64,000 nucleotides of DNA from Corynebacterium sp. MSK008 (GCF_030232585.1 NZ_JASPJX010000010.1:1-64000), one strand, 5' to 3'; numbered from the stretch's first letter, positions 24,593 to 36,960 are shown. The notes: generated from the sequence alone by a model not told the origin. Program-made: numbers and translations.

Positions 24593-24667
24593 GGGAATGT
24601 CGTATAGTGGCTAATACCTCAGCCTTCCAAGCTGAAGACGCGGGTTCGATTCCCGTCATTCCCTCCA
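24593..24667 (+). tRNA. tRNA-Gly (anticodon TCC)
   Basis: The acceptor GGGAATG pairs with CATTCCC, followed by discriminator T and an encoded CCA. The anticodon stem is TCAGC/GCTGA with loop CTTCCAA, giving TCC. The T arm GCGGG-TTCGATT-CCCGT is canonical. Confidence 0.95.
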
Positions 24668-24674
24668 CACAAGT

Positions 24675-24705
24675 CACCGGTTCCGGTTGCGGGGCCGGTG
24701 TTTTT
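24675..24705 (+). terminator. Terminator after tRNA-Gly
   Basis: CACCGG (24675-24680) pairs with CCGGTG (24695-24700), followed directly by TTTTT. Confidence 0.7.
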
Positions 24706-24805
24706 GTGCCCTCAATGCGGACAGTTTTTTCGGCCCCGCTACAATGACTGTCCTGAACTACACACGTTCAACGGATGTGGTTCATACCGTGCGGTTTTGC
24801 CGCAA

Positions 24806-24879
24806 CGGGGCGTGGCGCAGCTTGGTAGCGCACCTGCTTTGGGAGCAGGGGGTCGCAGGTTCAAATCCTGTCGCCCCGA
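24806..24879 (+). tRNA. tRNA-Pro (anticodon TGG)
   Basis: The acceptor CGGGGCG pairs with CGCCCCG, with discriminator A and no encoded CCA. The anticodon stem is CCTGC/GCAGG and the loop TTTGGGA gives TGG. Two possible -10 elements lie upstream: TACAAT at 24740-24745 and TACCGT close to 24786. Confidence 0.95.
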
Positions 24880-24883
24880 CCGA

Positions 24884-24910
24884 GGCGGGCCCGTGTTTCG
24901 CGGGCCCGCC
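24884..24910 (+). terminator. Perfect 10-bp hairpin after tRNA-Pro
   Basis: GGCGGGCCCG and CGGGCCCGCC flank a 7-nt loop. The following ACATATAAAC has no T-tract, so it may serve tRNA 3' processing instead of termination. Confidence 0.5.
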
Positions 24911-24960
24911 ACATATAAACATCTGACAAACGTTGTTTCGATCTAGTACAGGAGAAATCC

Positions 24961-26316
24961 GTGAAGACTTCCGTCGACAAGCTCAGCGACACCCGCGTGA
25001 AGCTCAACGTCAGCGTGCCGTTCGACGAGCTGGGCAAGGAAATCGACCAGGCCTACAAGGCCATCGCCCAGCAGGTCAACATCCCGGGCTTCCGTCGTGG
25101 CAAGGCTCCGCGCCAGCTCATCGACGCTCGCTTCGGCCGCGGCCCGATCCTGGAGCAGGTTGTCAACGACATGCTGCCGACCCGCTACGAGCAGGCCCTG
25201 GCAGAAAACGAGATCAACCCGCTGGGCCAGCCGGAGATCGAGGTCACCAAGATCGAGGACAACGACGTCGTCGAGTTCACCGCCGAGGTCGACGTCCGCC
25301 CGGAGATCGAGGTGCCGGACTTCTCCAAGATTTCAGTGAAGGTCCCGGAGCTCAAGCTTGACGACGAAGCGGTCGACGCCGAGCTGGATACCCTCCGCGA
25401 GCGCTTTGGTGAGCTCAAGGACACCAAGCGCAAGCTGAAGACCGACGATTTTGCAATCATCGACCTCGAGGCAACCGTCGACGGCGAGAAGCTCGACGAG
25501 GCTTCCGCCGAGGGCCTGACCTACCGCGTCGGCGCCGACGACCTGATGAAGGGCCTGGACACCGCCCTGCGCGGCCTGAAGACCGGCGAGGACAACGAGT
25601 TCGAGTCCGAGATCCAGTACGGCGAGCACAAGGGCGAGAAGGCGACCGTGAAGGTCACCGTGCAGCAGACCAAGGAGCGCAAGCTTCCGGAGCTTGACGA
25701 CGACTTCGCTCAGATGGCGTCCGAGTTCGACACCGTCGAGGAGCTGCGTAACTCCACCCGCGAGCAGGTCGAGGAGAACGCCAAGGCCAAGCAGGCAGCG
25801 GACATCCGCGACGAGGTGCTCAAGGCTGCCCTGGCAGAGTCCACGTTCGCTCTGCCGGAGTCCGTGGTGGATGAGCAGGTGCACAACCAGCTGCACCAGC
25901 TGCTGGGCCAGATGGCGCACGACGAGAACGCGTTCGCCCAGCTGCTCGAGGCGCAGGGCACTACTCGCGAGGAGTTTGACAAGCAGTCCCGCGAGCAGGC
26001 CGAAGAGTCCGTGCGCACCCAGCTGTTCCTCGACGCCGTCGCCGACCAGGAGCAGCCGGAGGTCTCCCAGCAGGAGCTGACCGACCACATTCTGTTCACC
26101 GCGCAGTCCTACGGCATGGACCCGAACCAGTTCGTCGCCCAGCTGCAGCAGTCCGGCCAGATTGCCAACCTGTTCTCCGACGTGCGCCGCGGCAAGGCCT
26201 TGGCCATTGCCATCTCCCGCACCCAGGTCGAGGACGAGGCCGGCAACAAGGTCGACCCGAACGAGTACTTCGGCGAGATCGAAGAGGACGAGTCTGAAGA
26301 GTCCGAGGAGAACTAA
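24961..26316 (+). CDS. tig: Trigger factor, ribosome-associated chaperone and peptidyl-prolyl isomerase
   Basis: The 451-residue protein contains the N-terminal ribosome-binding signature GFRRGKAPR at 43-51, a central FKBP-type isomerase domain (about 150-240) and the helical C-terminal chaperone arms. A strongly acidic tail ends ESEESEEN. It shields nascent chains at the ribosome exit. The start is GTG after ACAGGAGAAATCC. It heads the proteostasis block with clpP1 and clpP2, but a strong terminator at 26327-26364 separates it from them. Confidence 0.97.
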   Translation: MKTSVDKLSDTRVKLNVSVPFDELGKEIDQAYKAIAQQVNIPGFRRGKAPRQLIDARFGRGPILEQVVNDMLPTRYEQALAENEINPLGQPEIEVTKIEDNDVVEFTAEVDVRPEIEVPDFSKISVKVPELKLDDEAVDAELDTLRERFGELKDTKRKLKTDDFAIIDLEATVDGEKLDEASAEGLTYRVGADDLMKGLDTALRGLKTGEDNEFESEIQYGEHKGEKATVKVTVQQTKERKLPELDDDFAQMASEFDTVEELRNSTREQVEENAKAKQAADIRDEVLKAALAESTFALPESVVDEQVHNQLHQLLGQMAHDENAFAQLLEAQGTTREEFDKQSREQAEESVRTQLFLDAVADQEQPEVSQQELTDHILFTAQSYGMDPNQFVAQLQQSGQIANLFSDVRRGKALAIAISRTQVEDEAGNKVDPNEYFGEIEEDESEESEEN

Positions 26317-26326
26317 AACTCCACTC

Positions 26327-26364
26327 AAAAGCGGCCGGGGCGTGTTAATGCCCCGGCCGCTTTT
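26327..26364 (+). terminator. Rho-independent terminator of tig
   Basis: AAAAGCGGCCGGGG (26327-26340) pairs perfectly with CCCCGGCCGCTTTT (26351-26364) across a 10-nt loop. The paired A/T arms make it potentially bidirectional. Confidence 0.95.
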
Positions 26365-26389
26365 GCGTTTTCTGGGGCCCTTCGCCAGA

Positions 26390-26507
26390 TTTGTTCACTC
26401 CCACGGACCGTGCCGGTGAACGAATTCCGTTTTAGTCGGATGGTTTGTTCACTTTCCCCAGGTGGCAAAAGCCCGGAACCCGGTTGATTCACGGCGCAGT
26501 GAACAAA
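26390..26507. repeat. Four GTTCAC/GTGAAC motif copies in two inverted pairs
   Basis: TTTGTTCACT is at 26390-26399 and 26444-26453. The inverse forms GTGAACGAAT (26416-26425) and AGTGAACAAA (26498-26507) follow each. The first pair also encloses CACGGACCGTG, so 26393-26421 can form one nested hairpin. No T-tract follows. The function is unknown; an operator array or structured RNA are both possible. Confidence 0.6.
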
Positions 26508-26631
26508 TCTCCCCGCGGAAACCCGGCCCCGACACTTCGCGGCGGAATCCGTCAGGATGCCCCCATCGCCCCAGGTCGCCTCAAGCGGCTGCCGCGATTT
26601 GTCAGGAACCCACCCCAAAACCAGACCCGTA

Positions 26632-26642
26632 CGCCGGTAGCG
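26632..26642. promoter_or_regulatory. Candidate ClgR binding site upstream of clpP1P2
   Basis: CGC-CGGTA-GCG fits the CGC-N5-GCG core recognised by ClgR, which activates clpP1P2 in corynebacteria and mycobacteria. It lies about 30 bp upstream of the TAGGGT -10, where an activator would be expected. Confidence 0.55.
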
Positions 26643-26717
26643 AACAGGCTCGGAGATACAGAAACACGCGAGTAGGGTAGTGGCGTTACCGGATGAACTA
26701 GCAAAGGAGCGTCTGTT

Positions 26718-27314
26718 ATGACTTCCCCGACCCAAGGCATGAACCTGGGAGATTCCGTTTATGAACGTCTCCTCCGGGAGCGCATTATTTTCCTGGGCCA
26801 GCAGGTGGACGATGAGATCGCCAATAAGCTGTGTGCCCAGATTCTGCTGCTGTCGGCGGAGGATCCGACGCGCGATATTAACCTCTACATCAACTCGCCG
26901 GGCGGCTCTGTCACCGCCGGTATGGCGATTTACGACACTATGAAGTACTCCCCGTGCGACATCGCCACCTACGGTATGGGCTTGGCGGCGTCGATGGGCC
27001 AGTTCCTGCTCTCGGGCGGCACGAAGGGTAAGCGTTACGCGCTGCCGCACGCGCGCATTATGATGCACCAGCCGTCGGCGGGTGTCGGCGGCACCGCGGC
27101 CGACATCGCCATCCAGGCGGAGCAGTTCGCGGAGACGAAGCGCGAGATGGCGCAGCTTATCGCGGAGCACACGGGCCAGACTTTCGAGCAGATTACGAAG
27201 GATTCGGACCGCGACCGCTGGTTCAACGCCCAGCAGGCGAAGGAGTACGGCATCGTGGACCACGTCATTGAGAACGCAGCCCAGGCCGGCGAGCACTCCA
27301 TCGGCGAGAACTAA
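26718..27314 (+). CDS. clpP1: ATP-dependent Clp protease proteolytic subunit 1
   Basis: The 198-residue serine peptidase has its triad in place: Ser92 in GLAASMGQ, His117 in MMHQPS and Asp166 in DRDRWF. The [12 protein letters not shown] oxyanion loop is present. Actinobacteria assemble mixed ClpP1-ClpP2 tetradecamers that pair with ClpX or ClpC1, and both subunits are normally required. It is first of a two-gene operon, with clpP2 30 bp downstream. Expression is probably activated through the ClgR-type site at 26632. Confidence 0.96.
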   Translation: MTSPTQGMNLGDSVYERLLRERIIFLGQQVDDEIANKLCAQILLLSAEDPTRDINLYINSPGGSVTAGMAIYDTMKYSPCDIATYGMGLAASMGQFLLSGGTKGKRYALPHARIMMHQPSAGVGGTAADIAIQAEQFAETKREMAQLIAEHTGQTFEQITKDSDRDRWFNAQQAKEYGIVDHVIENAAQAGEHSIGEN

Positions 27315-27344
27315 GGCACACGAGGAATTAAGGAGACACCCACT

Positions 27345-27965
27345 ATGACTTTCCAGATGCCCAACTCCCGCTACGTGCTGCCGCAGTTCCTGGAGGAAAC
27401 CAGCTTCGGCACGAAGCAGATCGACCCGTACGGCAAGCTGTTCGAGGAGCGCATCGTCTTCCTGGGCACCCAGGTGGACGACACGTCCGCGAACGACATC
27501 ATGGCGCAGCTTCTGGTGCTGGAGTCCCAGGATCCGGATCGCGATATCACGATGTACATCAACTCCCCGGGCGGTTCGTTTACCGCGCTGATGGCTATCT
27601 ACGACACGATGCAGTACGTCCGCCCGGATGTGCAGACGGTTTGCCTGGGCCAGGCCGCGTCGGCAGCAGCGGTGATCCTCGCCGCCGGTGCGCCGGGCAA
27701 GCGCGCGGCGCTGCCGAACTCGCGCGTGCTGATCCACCAGCCGGCGACCCAGGGCACCCAGGGCCAGGTTTCTGACCTTGAGATTCAGGCCGCGGAGATC
27801 GAGCGTATGCGCCGCCTCATGGAGGACACGCTCGCGCACCACACGGGCCGCACGTCGGAGCAGGTCCGCATCGACACCGACCGCGACAAGATCCTCACCG
27901 CCTCCGAGGCTGTGGAGTACGGGATCATCGACCAGGTCTTTGATTACCGCAAGCTCAACGGTTAA
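27345..27965 (+). CDS. clpP2: ATP-dependent Clp protease proteolytic subunit 2
   Basis: The 206-residue partner of ClpP1 has Ser106 in GQAASAAAV, His131 in LIHQPA and Asp181 in DTDRDK as catalytic triad. The N-terminal 30 residues, longer than in ClpP1, include the part removed on maturation and the axial loop. In mycobacteria ClpP2 carries the surface that binds the ATPase; I infer the same here. AAGGAGACACCC precedes the ATG. A strong terminator follows the stop codon. Confidence 0.96.
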   Translation: MTFQMPNSRYVLPQFLEETSFGTKQIDPYGKLFEERIVFLGTQVDDTSANDIMAQLLVLESQDPDRDITMYINSPGGSFTALMAIYDTMQYVRPDVQTVCLGQAASAAAVILAAGAPGKRAALPNSRVLIHQPATQGTQGQVSDLEIQAAEIERMRRLMEDTLAHHTGRTSEQVRIDTDRDKILTASEAVEYGIIDQVFDYRKLNG

Positions 27966-27977
27966 GCACACACAAGA

Positions 27978-28008
27978 AACGCGCCCGGTTCACTTCCGGG
28001 CGCGTTTT
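27978..28008 (+). terminator. Rho-independent terminator of clpP1P2
   Basis: AACGCGCCCGG (27978-27988) pairs with CCGGGCGCGTT (27996-28006) over a 7-nt loop, with a TTTT run spanning 28005-28008. Confidence 0.9.
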
Positions 28009-28028
28009 GCTTTGCGACGAACCTCCGG

Positions 28029-28667
28029 CTACTCCGCCGCCTCTTCGGACGCCGAGTCGCAGAATGCCACGGCGTTGCGGATGGCCTCCGGCGCGGTTTC
28101 GAAGTCCTCGCGCGCCCAGCAGATGTCGCCCTCGTCGGTGGTGACGGGGTCGACGGAGACCCAACCCTGGCCCTTGGCGGCCCAGTAGTAGTCCTGCCCG
28201 TCGGAGGTGACGGTGCGGGCCCATTCGCGGTCGCAGAAGGTGCTGTACTCCTGGTTGCCGGAGGAGGCGCCCTGGGTGGGCCAGGCGCAGGTGGCGCCTG
28301 GGCGGTCGTCGACGATGGTTTCGCGCACCGGCTCCGGCTCGCGCGCAGCATTGTTGGAGTTGTTGGAGCTGCGGGACCCGGAACGCCTCGAGCTGGATTT
28401 GGTGGAGGTGCGCGTGGACGTCGACGACTTGGAGGACGACGAGCTCTCCGACGACTTCGTCGTGGTGGTAGACGAGGTGGATGTCTCATCCTCGTCGTCG
28501 GCCTCGGTGGTCGTCGGCGTCGGGGTCGGGGTGGTGCTGGTTTGCGGGAAATCCAGCATGGGCTCCGCCAGGGGCTCTACGTCCGCGCCGGAGTCCGAGC
28601 AACCGGCCAGCAGCGACGCGGCGAGGGCGGCTGCGGCGAAGGCAGAAAATGTGCGGCTGCGATTCAC
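28029..28667 (-). CDS. Secreted lipoprotein with Ser/Thr-rich linker
   Basis: The 212-residue protein has a lipoprotein signal peptide ending LLAGC, with lipidated Cys near residue 22. A long Thr/Ser/Glu stretch (about 45-115) should span the mycolate cell wall. A compact C-terminal domain (about 120-205) has four Cys (TCAWP, FCDREW, ICWARE, FCDSAS), perhaps two disulphides. The function is unknown. GTG 28667 follows CGAAAGGAACCGATCC. It lies convergent to clpP2, separated by that operon's terminator, and upstream of it is the hydrolase gene on the same strand. Confidence 0.8.
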   Translation of the reverse strand: MNRSRTFSAFAAAALAASLLAGCSDSGADVEPLAEPMLDFPQTSTTPTPTPTTTEADDEDETSTSSTTTTKSSESSSSSKSSTSTRTSTKSSSRRSGSRSSNNSNNAAREPEPVRETIVDDRPGATCAWPTQGASSGNQEYSTFCDREWARTVTSDGQDYYWAAKGQGWVSVDPVTTDEGDICWAREDFETAPEAIRNAVAFCDSASEEAAE

Positions 28668-28743
28668 GGATCGGTTCCTTTCGGGGTGCGCGTCTGAGGG
28701 GGCACCGGTGGGCGCGAGTATTTAACGTGTACAGGCTAGCGGA

Positions 28744-29505
28744 TTAGTTTCCAAGGAACCGCGTTAGTGCGGTGTTGAATTCTTGCGGGTTCTCAATGGC
28801 CACTTGGTGGGCGGCCGGGTCCACCACCACGGACTGGGACGGGCCGGCGACACTTGCGGCGATCTCGGCCAGCTTCTCGGGCGGGCAGGTCGGGTCGGAC
28901 GCACCCGCGATGGTGAGCACCGGGCAGGTGATCTTCCCCAGCTCGTCGGCGAAATCCCAGGTGGCAAGCGCGGTGCCGTTGTGGGCGTAGCCTTCGTCGT
29001 CGACGGAGTCGATCATGTCGGCCACGCGCTGCACCGCATCCGGGTGCTGCTCACGAAACTGCTCTGTGAACCAGTTTTCCATCAGGGTGGGGGTGAGGCC
29101 GGAGGTGCCGTCGTGAAGCGCGGTGCTGATCTTTTGCTCCCACGCCTCCTCGCCGCCGAGGTAGGTGGCGGTGGCGGCGAAGACGGCCTTGTCCACGCGG
29201 CCGCTGTGCGCGGCGAGCCACTGCGCGATCGCGCCGCCGAGGGAGACACCGACGACGCTGAAGCGCTCCACGCCGAGCTCGTCGAGTGCGGCGAGGACGT
29301 CGCGGCCGAGGGTGCCCACCTCCGCGGGGCGCTCCGCCGGCACGCTGGAGCCGCCGTGGCCGCGGTGGTCGACGGTGATCACGCGGTAGCCGGAAAGCGC
29401 GGGGATCACCTCAGACCACGCCTCGGAGGTGGTGGCGATGGAGCTGAGCAGCACCACCGCCTCGCCGTCGGGGGTGCCGAATTCTTGCGTGTGAAGAAAC
29501 GTCAT
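28744..29505 (-). CDS. Alpha/beta hydrolase (3-oxoadipate enol-lactonase-like)
   Basis: The 253-residue alpha/beta hydrolase has nucleophile Ser in GVSLGGAIAQ near residue 90, acid Asp in GASDPTCPP, and a late His in DPAAHQVAIENP. The fold and the HRGHGGSSVP loop resemble PcaD-type lactonases, but no catechol-pathway genes are nearby, so the substrate is open. Either ATG 29505 or ATG 29514 could start translation; neither has a clear ribosome binding site. It diverges from clpX with about 110 bp between them. Confidence 0.8.
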   Translation of the reverse strand: MTFLHTQEFGTPDGEAVVLLSSIATTSEAWSEVIPALSGYRVITVDHRGHGGSSVPAERPAEVGTLGRDVLAALDELGVERFSVVGVSLGGAIAQWLAAHSGRVDKAVFAATATYLGGEEAWEQKISTALHDGTSGLTPTLMENWFTEQFREQHPDAVQRVADMIDSVDDEGYAHNGTALATWDFADELGKITCPVLTIAGASDPTCPPEKLAEIAASVAGPSQSVVVDPAAHQVAIENPQEFNTALTRFLGN

Positions 29506-29615
29506 GGGCCCCATTTTCGCACGCGCGCGAAAGTTGTGTCGGCGCGGCAGGTACGGTTTGACGCAACGATTAGACTCGGTGGGGATTGACCGAAGACGGG
29601 AGTAGATAGGCGCAT

Positions 29616-30896
<1,281 letters not shown>

Positions 30897-30907
30897 CGAC
30901 GGGGCTG

Positions 30908-31645
30908 TCAGACGATGCGGCCCTGGTCGCCGTAGATGTCGAACAGCTCGTCCGGGTCCGCATCCTCGGCGGGGGCGGGGGCGGCCTCGAGGTAGGACTC
31001 GTAGCCGGAATAGGAGATGTTGGAGGTTAGAAACGCCAGCACGGCGTCGATGACCATGCGTCGCATGCCGTCGACGTTGCGGCGGCTATCCACGTCCACG
31101 CCGAGGACGTGCTTGGCGGTGGCGGCGTTGCCCACGCGGTAGAGACACAGCGACGAGATCAGGGTGAGCAGGTCCACTGCGGTGATGCCGGGGCGGAATG
31201 CGCCGGCATCCTGGCCGGCGAGCAAGAGGCGCTCGGCGTGGAGGGTCACGTCGCGCACCCCGGTGAGCGCCGAGGCGTCCTCGGCCTCAATCGCCGGGTC
31301 CAAGTTTTCGCGCAGAATCAGGCGCACGGCGTCCGGGTTGTGCAAAAATGCGTGGTAGAGCGCGTCCACGAAGCGGCGCATGCCTTCCACGGGCACGGCG
31401 TGCGAGCGGTTGAGGATGTTCTCCGGCGGGGCCAGCTGCTCCAGCGCGAGGCGCAGCGCGGCGGTGTAGAGGCCCCGCTTGTCGCCGAAGTGGTAGTGGA
31501 TCATGCGCTTGGTCATGCCGGTTTTCTTGGCCAGCGTCTCCACTTTTGCGCCGGAGTAGCCCTTGCGGGCGAACGCGGTCAGGGCGACGCGGACCACGGC
31601 GTCGGGGGATGGCGCGCCGGAGGTCGCGTCGGCACCGTCGGTCAC
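30908..31645 (-). CDS. TetR-family transcriptional regulator
   Basis: The 245-residue protein has an N-terminal TetR helix-turn-helix (ALTAFARKGYSGAKVETLAKKTGMTKRMIHYHFGDK, split by eye into helices 1-3 at about 20-60). A C-terminal ligand domain of about 150 residues follows, with an acidic tail. The target and ligand are unknown. It diverges from mdh with a 142-bp spacer, so mdh is one possible target along with itself. I start at GTG 31645, since AAAGGGGA lies 5-7 nt before it. Confidence 0.85.
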   Translation of the reverse strand: MTDGADATSGAPSPDAVVRVALTAFARKGYSGAKVETLAKKTGMTKRMIHYHFGDKRGLYTAALRLALEQLAPPENILNRSHAVPVEGMRRFVDALYHAFLHNPDAVRLILRENLDPAIEAEDASALTGVRDVTLHAERLLLAGQDAGAFRPGITAVDLLTLISSLCLYRVGNAATAKHVLGVDVDSRRNVDGMRRMVIDAVLAFLTSNISYSGYESYLEAAPAPAEDADPDELFDIYGDQGRIV

Positions 31646-31739
31646 GTCCGTCCCCTTTCGCTCGAAATACCCCTCAATCGTGCACCAGATGTCCGCTCCC
31701 GGGCGCATAGCGGTGAATTTCCGCCCCGCCCGGGGGTAA

Positions 31740-32741
<1,002 letters not shown>

Positions 32742-32750
32742 GGCGCTGGT

Positions 32751-32756
32751 TAAGAT
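32751..32756 (+). promoter_or_regulatory. -10 element TAAGAT of valS
   Basis: TAAGAT ends 7 nt before GTG 32764 with no ribosome binding site. The holA start at 55320 has an almost identical arrangement. Confidence 0.55.
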
Positions 32757-32763
32757 AGGGCGC

Positions 32764-35466
32764 GTGACTCAGAACGATCTTGCGAACCAACTGCCCAAGT
32801 CGTGGGAACCCAGCGCCCACGAACGCGACCTGTACGAAGGTTGGGTAGACGCCGGTTACTTCACGGCGGACCCGGCCTCGGACAAGCCCGCGTACTCGAT
32901 CGTGCTGCCGCCGCCGAACGTGACCGGCCAGCTGCACATGGGCCACGCCCTCGACCACACGCTGATGGATTCCCTGGTGCGCCGCAAGCGCATGCAGGGC
33001 TACGAGGTGCTGTGGCTGCCGGGCATGGACCACGCCGGCATCGCCACCCAAACCAAGGTGGAAGCCAAGCTCAAGGCGGAAGAGGGCAAGGACCGCTACG
33101 ACTACGGGCGCGAGGAGTTCATCGAGCGCGTCTGGGAGTGGAAGGAGCAGTACGGCGGCACCATCACCACGCAGATGCGCGCCATCGGCGACTCGGTGGA
33201 CTGGTCGCGCGAGCGCTTCACGCTTGACGACGGCCTATCGCGCGCCGTGCAGACCATCTTCAAACAGCTCTACGATCGCGGCCTGGTCTACCGCGACTAC
33301 CGCCTGGTCAACTGGTCGCCGGTGCTGGAAACGGCCGTCTCCGACATCGAGGTGGTGTACAAGGACATCGAGGGCGAGTTCGTCTCCATCCGCTACGGCT
33401 CGCTGAACGACGACGAGCCGCACCTGGTCGTCGCGACCACCCGTGTGGAGACAATGCTTGGCGACGTCGCTATCGCCGTCCACCCCCATGACGAGCGCTA
33501 CGCGGACCTGATCGGCCAGGTCTTCCCACACCCGCTGCGCGATGACCTGCAGATTGAGGTCATCGCCGACGACTACGTTGACATGGAACTGGGCACCGGT
33601 GCCGTGAAGATCACCCCGGCGCACGACCCGAACGACTACGAGATGGGCCTGCGCCACAACCTGGACATGCCGATCATCATGGACGAGAAGGGCCGCATCG
33701 CCGATACCGGCACCCGCTTCGACGGCATGACGCGCGAGGACGCCCGCGTGGCCGTGCGCGAGGCGCTGGCGGAGCAGGGCCGCATTGTCAAGGAGGTGCG
33801 CCCGTACGTGCACTCCGTGGGCCACTCGGAGCGCTCCGGCGAGCCGATCGAGCCGCGTTTGTCCCTGCAGTGGTTTGTCAAGGTCGACGAGCTGGCAAAG
33901 ATGTCCGGCGACGCGGTGCGCGAAGGCGACACGAAGATCCACCCGGAGAGCATGGAGAAGCGCTACTTCGACTGGGTGGACAACATGCACGACTGGACGA
34001 TCTCGCGCCAGCTGTGGTGGGGCCACCGCATCCCGATCTGGTACGGCCCGGAGGACGAAAACGGCGAGCGCGACGTGGTCTGCGTCGGCCCGGACGAACA
34101 ACCGCCGGCAGGCTACGAGCAGGACCCGGACGTGCTGGACACCTGGTTTTCGTCCGCCCTGTGGCCGTTTTCCACCATGGGCTGGCCGGAAAAGACCCCG
34201 GAGCTGGAGAAGTTCTACCCCACCACGGTGCTGGTCACGGCCTACGACATCCTGTTCTTCTGGGTGGCGCGCATGATGATGTTCGGCACCTTCGCCGGCC
34301 AGGAAACCCCGGAGGTGTTCGGCGAGGGGGTAGATGGCCGCCCGCAGATTCCGTTCCACAACCTGTACCTGCACGGCCTGGTGCGCGACGAAAAGGGCCG
34401 CAAGATGTCCAAGTCACTGGGCAACGGCATCGACCCGATGGACTGGGTGGAGCAATACGGCGCGGACGCGCTGCGCTTCGCCCTGGCCCGCGGCGCGAAC
34501 CCGGGCGTGGACCTGCCGATTGGCGACGACCATGCCACCGCCGCCCGCAACTTCGCCACCAAGCTGTTCAACGCCACCAAGTTCGCCCTGATGAACGGCG
34601 CGCACGTCGGCGAGCTGCCGGCTCGCGAGGCGCTCACGGACGCGGACCGCTGGATCCTGGACCGCGCTGAGGAAGTCCGCGCCAAGGTGGACGCCTACCT
34701 GGACGACTACCAGTTTGCCAAGGCCAACGAGGCGCTCTACCACTTCGCGTGGGACGAGCTGTGCGACTGGTACCTGGAGATCGCCAAGACCCAGATCCCG
34801 CGGGACGGCGAGAGCGAGCAGGGCGAAAACACGAAGGTCGTGCTCGGCCGCGTTCTCGATGTCGTGCTGCGCCTTTTGCACCCGACCATGCCGTTTGTCA
34901 CCGAGGTGCTGTGGAAGGCGCTCACCGGCGAGGCAACCGTCACCACTGCGCCGTGGCCGACCGCGGACGACACCAACGGCGGCGCCGAGACCGACACGAA
35001 GGCCCGCACCCGCGTCGAGGACGCCATCAAGCTCATCACCGAGCTGCGCCGCTTCCGCTCCGACCAGGGCGTCAAGCCTTCGCAGAAGGTGCCGGCCCGC
35101 GTGGACTTCGCGTCCGCGGACCTGGCGGAGCTCGAAGACGTGGTCCGCCAGATTGCCAGGGTGGAGGAGCCCGGGGAGGACTTTAGCGCGTCGGCAAGCA
35201 TCGAAATGCGCCTGAGCCAAGCCAACCTCGACGTCGCGCTGGACACCTCCGGCACCGTCGACGTCGCCGCGGAGCGCAAGCGCCTGGAAAAGGAGCTCGC
35301 CGCGGCGCAGAAGGAGCTGGACACCACAGGCGCGAAGCTTGCCAACGAGCAGTTCCTGGCCAACGCGCCGGAGGCTGTGGTGGAAAAGATCAAGGTGCGC
35401 CAGCAGGTCGCGCAGGAAGAGTTCGAGCGCGTCACCGCACGCCTGGAACAGCTGCCGGAGGCCTAA
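32764..35466 (+). CDS. valS: Valyl-tRNA synthetase
   Basis: The 900-residue class I synthetase has HMGH at about 58-61 in the HIGH position, the KMSKS motif [11 protein letters not shown] near 547, an intact CP1 editing domain between them and the C-terminal coiled-coil arm (about 835-900) typical of ValRS. It charges tRNA-Val. The GTG at 32764 lies directly downstream of a TAAGAT -10. folC begins immediately after the stop codon (TAA-GTG), so the two are co-transcribed, followed by the DUF4233 gene. Confidence 0.97.
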   Translation: MTQNDLANQLPKSWEPSAHERDLYEGWVDAGYFTADPASDKPAYSIVLPPPNVTGQLHMGHALDHTLMDSLVRRKRMQGYEVLWLPGMDHAGIATQTKVEAKLKAEEGKDRYDYGREEFIERVWEWKEQYGGTITTQMRAIGDSVDWSRERFTLDDGLSRAVQTIFKQLYDRGLVYRDYRLVNWSPVLETAVSDIEVVYKDIEGEFVSIRYGSLNDDEPHLVVATTRVETMLGDVAIAVHPHDERYADLIGQVFPHPLRDDLQIEVIADDYVDMELGTGAVKITPAHDPNDYEMGLRHNLDMPIIMDEKGRIADTGTRFDGMTREDARVAVREALAEQGRIVKEVRPYVHSVGHSERSGEPIEPRLSLQWFVKVDELAKMSGDAVREGDTKIHPESMEKRYFDWVDNMHDWTISRQLWWGHRIPIWYGPEDENGERDVVCVGPDEQPPAGYEQDPDVLDTWFSSALWPFSTMGWPEKTPELEKFYPTTVLVTAYDILFFWVARMMMFGTFAGQETPEVFGEGVDGRPQIPFHNLYLHGLVRDEKGRKMSKSLGNGIDPMDWVEQYGADALRFALARGANPGVDLPIGDDHATAARNFATKLFNATKFALMNGAHVGELPAREALTDADRWILDRAEEVRAKVDAYLDDYQFAKANEALYHFAWDELCDWYLEIAKTQIPRDGESEQGENTKVVLGRVLDVVLRLLHPTMPFVTEVLWKALTGEATVTTAPWPTADDTNGGAETDTKARTRVEDAIKLITELRRFRSDQGVKPSQKVPARVDFASADLAELEDVVRQIARVEEPGEDFSASASIEMRLSQANLDVALDTSGTVDVAAERKRLEKELAAAQKELDTTGAKLANEQFLANAPEAVVEKIKVRQQVAQEEFERVTARLEQLPEA

Positions 35467-36960
35467 GTGGCAGACAACGATTTCGAGCTGCCCGAACTTC
35501 CCGAGCAGTACGACATCCAGCAGACCGACACCGGCCTGACGCTCAACCTCGGCGCGCCGGGGGAGAGCAACGAGACCGAAGCGCTCGCCCCGCGCGGCGT
35601 GAGCGAGGAAGATCTGGTCGCGCTCGCGCAGGTGGAAGCCGAGCTCACCGCCCGCTGGCCGGAGACCGACATCGACCCGAGCTTAGAGCGCATCGAGCTG
35701 CTCATGGATTTCTTGGGCGAGCCGCAGAAGTCCTTCAAGGTCATCCACGTCGCCGGCACCAACGGCAAGACATCCACGGTGCGGATGGTGGAGTCGCTTT
35801 TGCGCTCGTTCGGCAACCGCGTGGGCCGCACCACCAGCCCGCACCTGCAATCCGTCACCGAGCGCATCGGCATCGACGGCGAGCCGATCCACCCAGCGGA
35901 CTTCGTGCGCATCTACCGCGAGATCGAGCCGTACATCCAGATGGTGGACGAGCGCACCGGCGTGCCCATGAGCTACTTCGAGGTCATGGTGGGCCTCGCG
36001 TTCGCGGCCTTTGCGGATGCGCCTGTCGACGTCGCCGTGGTCGAAGTCGGCATGGGCGGGCGCTGGGACGCCACCAATGTCGTCGACGCGGACGTGGACG
36101 TAATCATGCCCGTCGGCCTGGACCACACCGACTACCTGGGCGACACGATCGGGGAGATCGCGGGCGAGAAAGCCGGGATTATCCGCAGCGCGGACGCCGT
36201 AGCCGTGATCGGCCAGCAGGACCCGGACGCGATGCGCGTGATCCTGGAGCGCACCGTGGAAATCGGCGCGCCCGTGGCTCGCTTCGGCCAGGAATTCGGC
36301 GTGGCCGCCTCCGAGGTGGCCGTTGGCGGGCAGACGCTCACGCTCAAGGGCCTATCCGGCGAGTACGCGGACGTGTTCATTCCGCTGTCCGGGCCGCACC
36401 AGGCCCACAACGCCTCGGTGGTGCTGGCGGCGGTGGAGGCGTTCCTCGGCGCGTCGTCGGAGCGCACGCTCGACGCGGACACCGTGCGCGAAGGTTTTGC
36501 CGCCACCACCTCACCGGGCAGGTTGGAGCGCGTGCGCGCCACCCCGACGACGTTCGTTGACGCCACGCACAACCCCCACGGCGCGCAGGCGCTCGCGGCG
36601 GCGCTGGAGCGCGACTTCGACTTCACCCGCCTGATCGGCGTGCTCGGCATTTTGGGCGACAAGGACGCCCGGGGCATCATGGAGGCGCTTGAGCCGGTGC
36701 TCACCGAGGTGGTGATCACGCAGAACACCTCGCCGCGCGCCACGGACGCCTACGAGCTGGCGGATACCGCCCGCGAGGTCTTCGGCGACGAACGCGTGCA
36801 CGTCGAGGAGCACCTGCCATCCGCCTACGCACTCGCCGTCGAACTGGCGGAAGAAGCGCTCGCCGAGGTGGGCGTGCAGTCCGGCTCCGGTGTGATCATC
36901 ACCGGCTCGGTGGTTACCGCCGGCGAGGCCCGCGCCATGTTTGGAAAGGACCCGCAATGA
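35467..36960 (+). CDS. folC: Bifunctional dihydrofolate synthase / folylpolyglutamate synthase
   Basis: The 497-residue Mur-ligase-fold protein has the P-loop VIHVAGTNGKTSTVRM near residue 96, the Mg-binding VEVGMGGRWDATNV and the C-terminal HNPHGAQAL motif. It adds glutamate to dihydropteroate and to folates. An N-terminal acidic 55-residue extension precedes the catalytic core. It starts with GTG abutting the valS stop, and its own stop overlaps the next ATG (ATGA). Confidence 0.95.
   Translation: MADNDFELPELPEQYDIQQTDTGLTLNLGAPGESNETEALAPRGVSEEDLVALAQVEAELTARWPETDIDPSLERIELLMDFLGEPQKSFKVIHVAGTNGKTSTVRMVESLLRSFGNRVGRTTSPHLQSVTERIGIDGEPIHPADFVRIYREIEPYIQMVDERTGVPMSYFEVMVGLAFAAFADAPVDVAVVEVGMGGRWDATNVVDADVDVIMPVGLDHTDYLGDTIGEIAGEKAGIIRSADAVAVIGQQDPDAMRVILERTVEIGAPVARFGQEFGVAASEVAVGGQTLTLKGLSGEYADVFIPLSGPHQAHNASVVLAAVEAFLGASSERTLDADTVREGFAATTSPGRLERVRATPTTFVDATHNPHGAQALAAALERDFDFTRLIGVLGILGDKDARGIMEALEPVLTEVVITQNTSPRATDAYELADTAREVFGDERVHVEEHLPSAYALAVELAEEALAEVGVQSGSGVIITGSVVTAGEARAMFGKDPQ

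Larger units (their letters stand above)
26317..26717. other. 401-bp tig-clpP1 intergenic region
   Basis: After the tig terminator it holds four copies of a GTTCAC/GTGAAC motif, a ClgR-type box and the clpP1 promoter (TAGGGT at 26673-26678), then AAAGGAG as ribosome binding site. Short open frames exist (for example 26445-26675) but have no start signal or recognisable content, so I call no gene here. Confidence 0.75.

Noticed and set aside
26445-26675. Small open frames in the tig-clpP1 spacer
   Set aside because: They have no ribosome binding site, overlap each other in different frames, and cross the motif array and regulatory sites.
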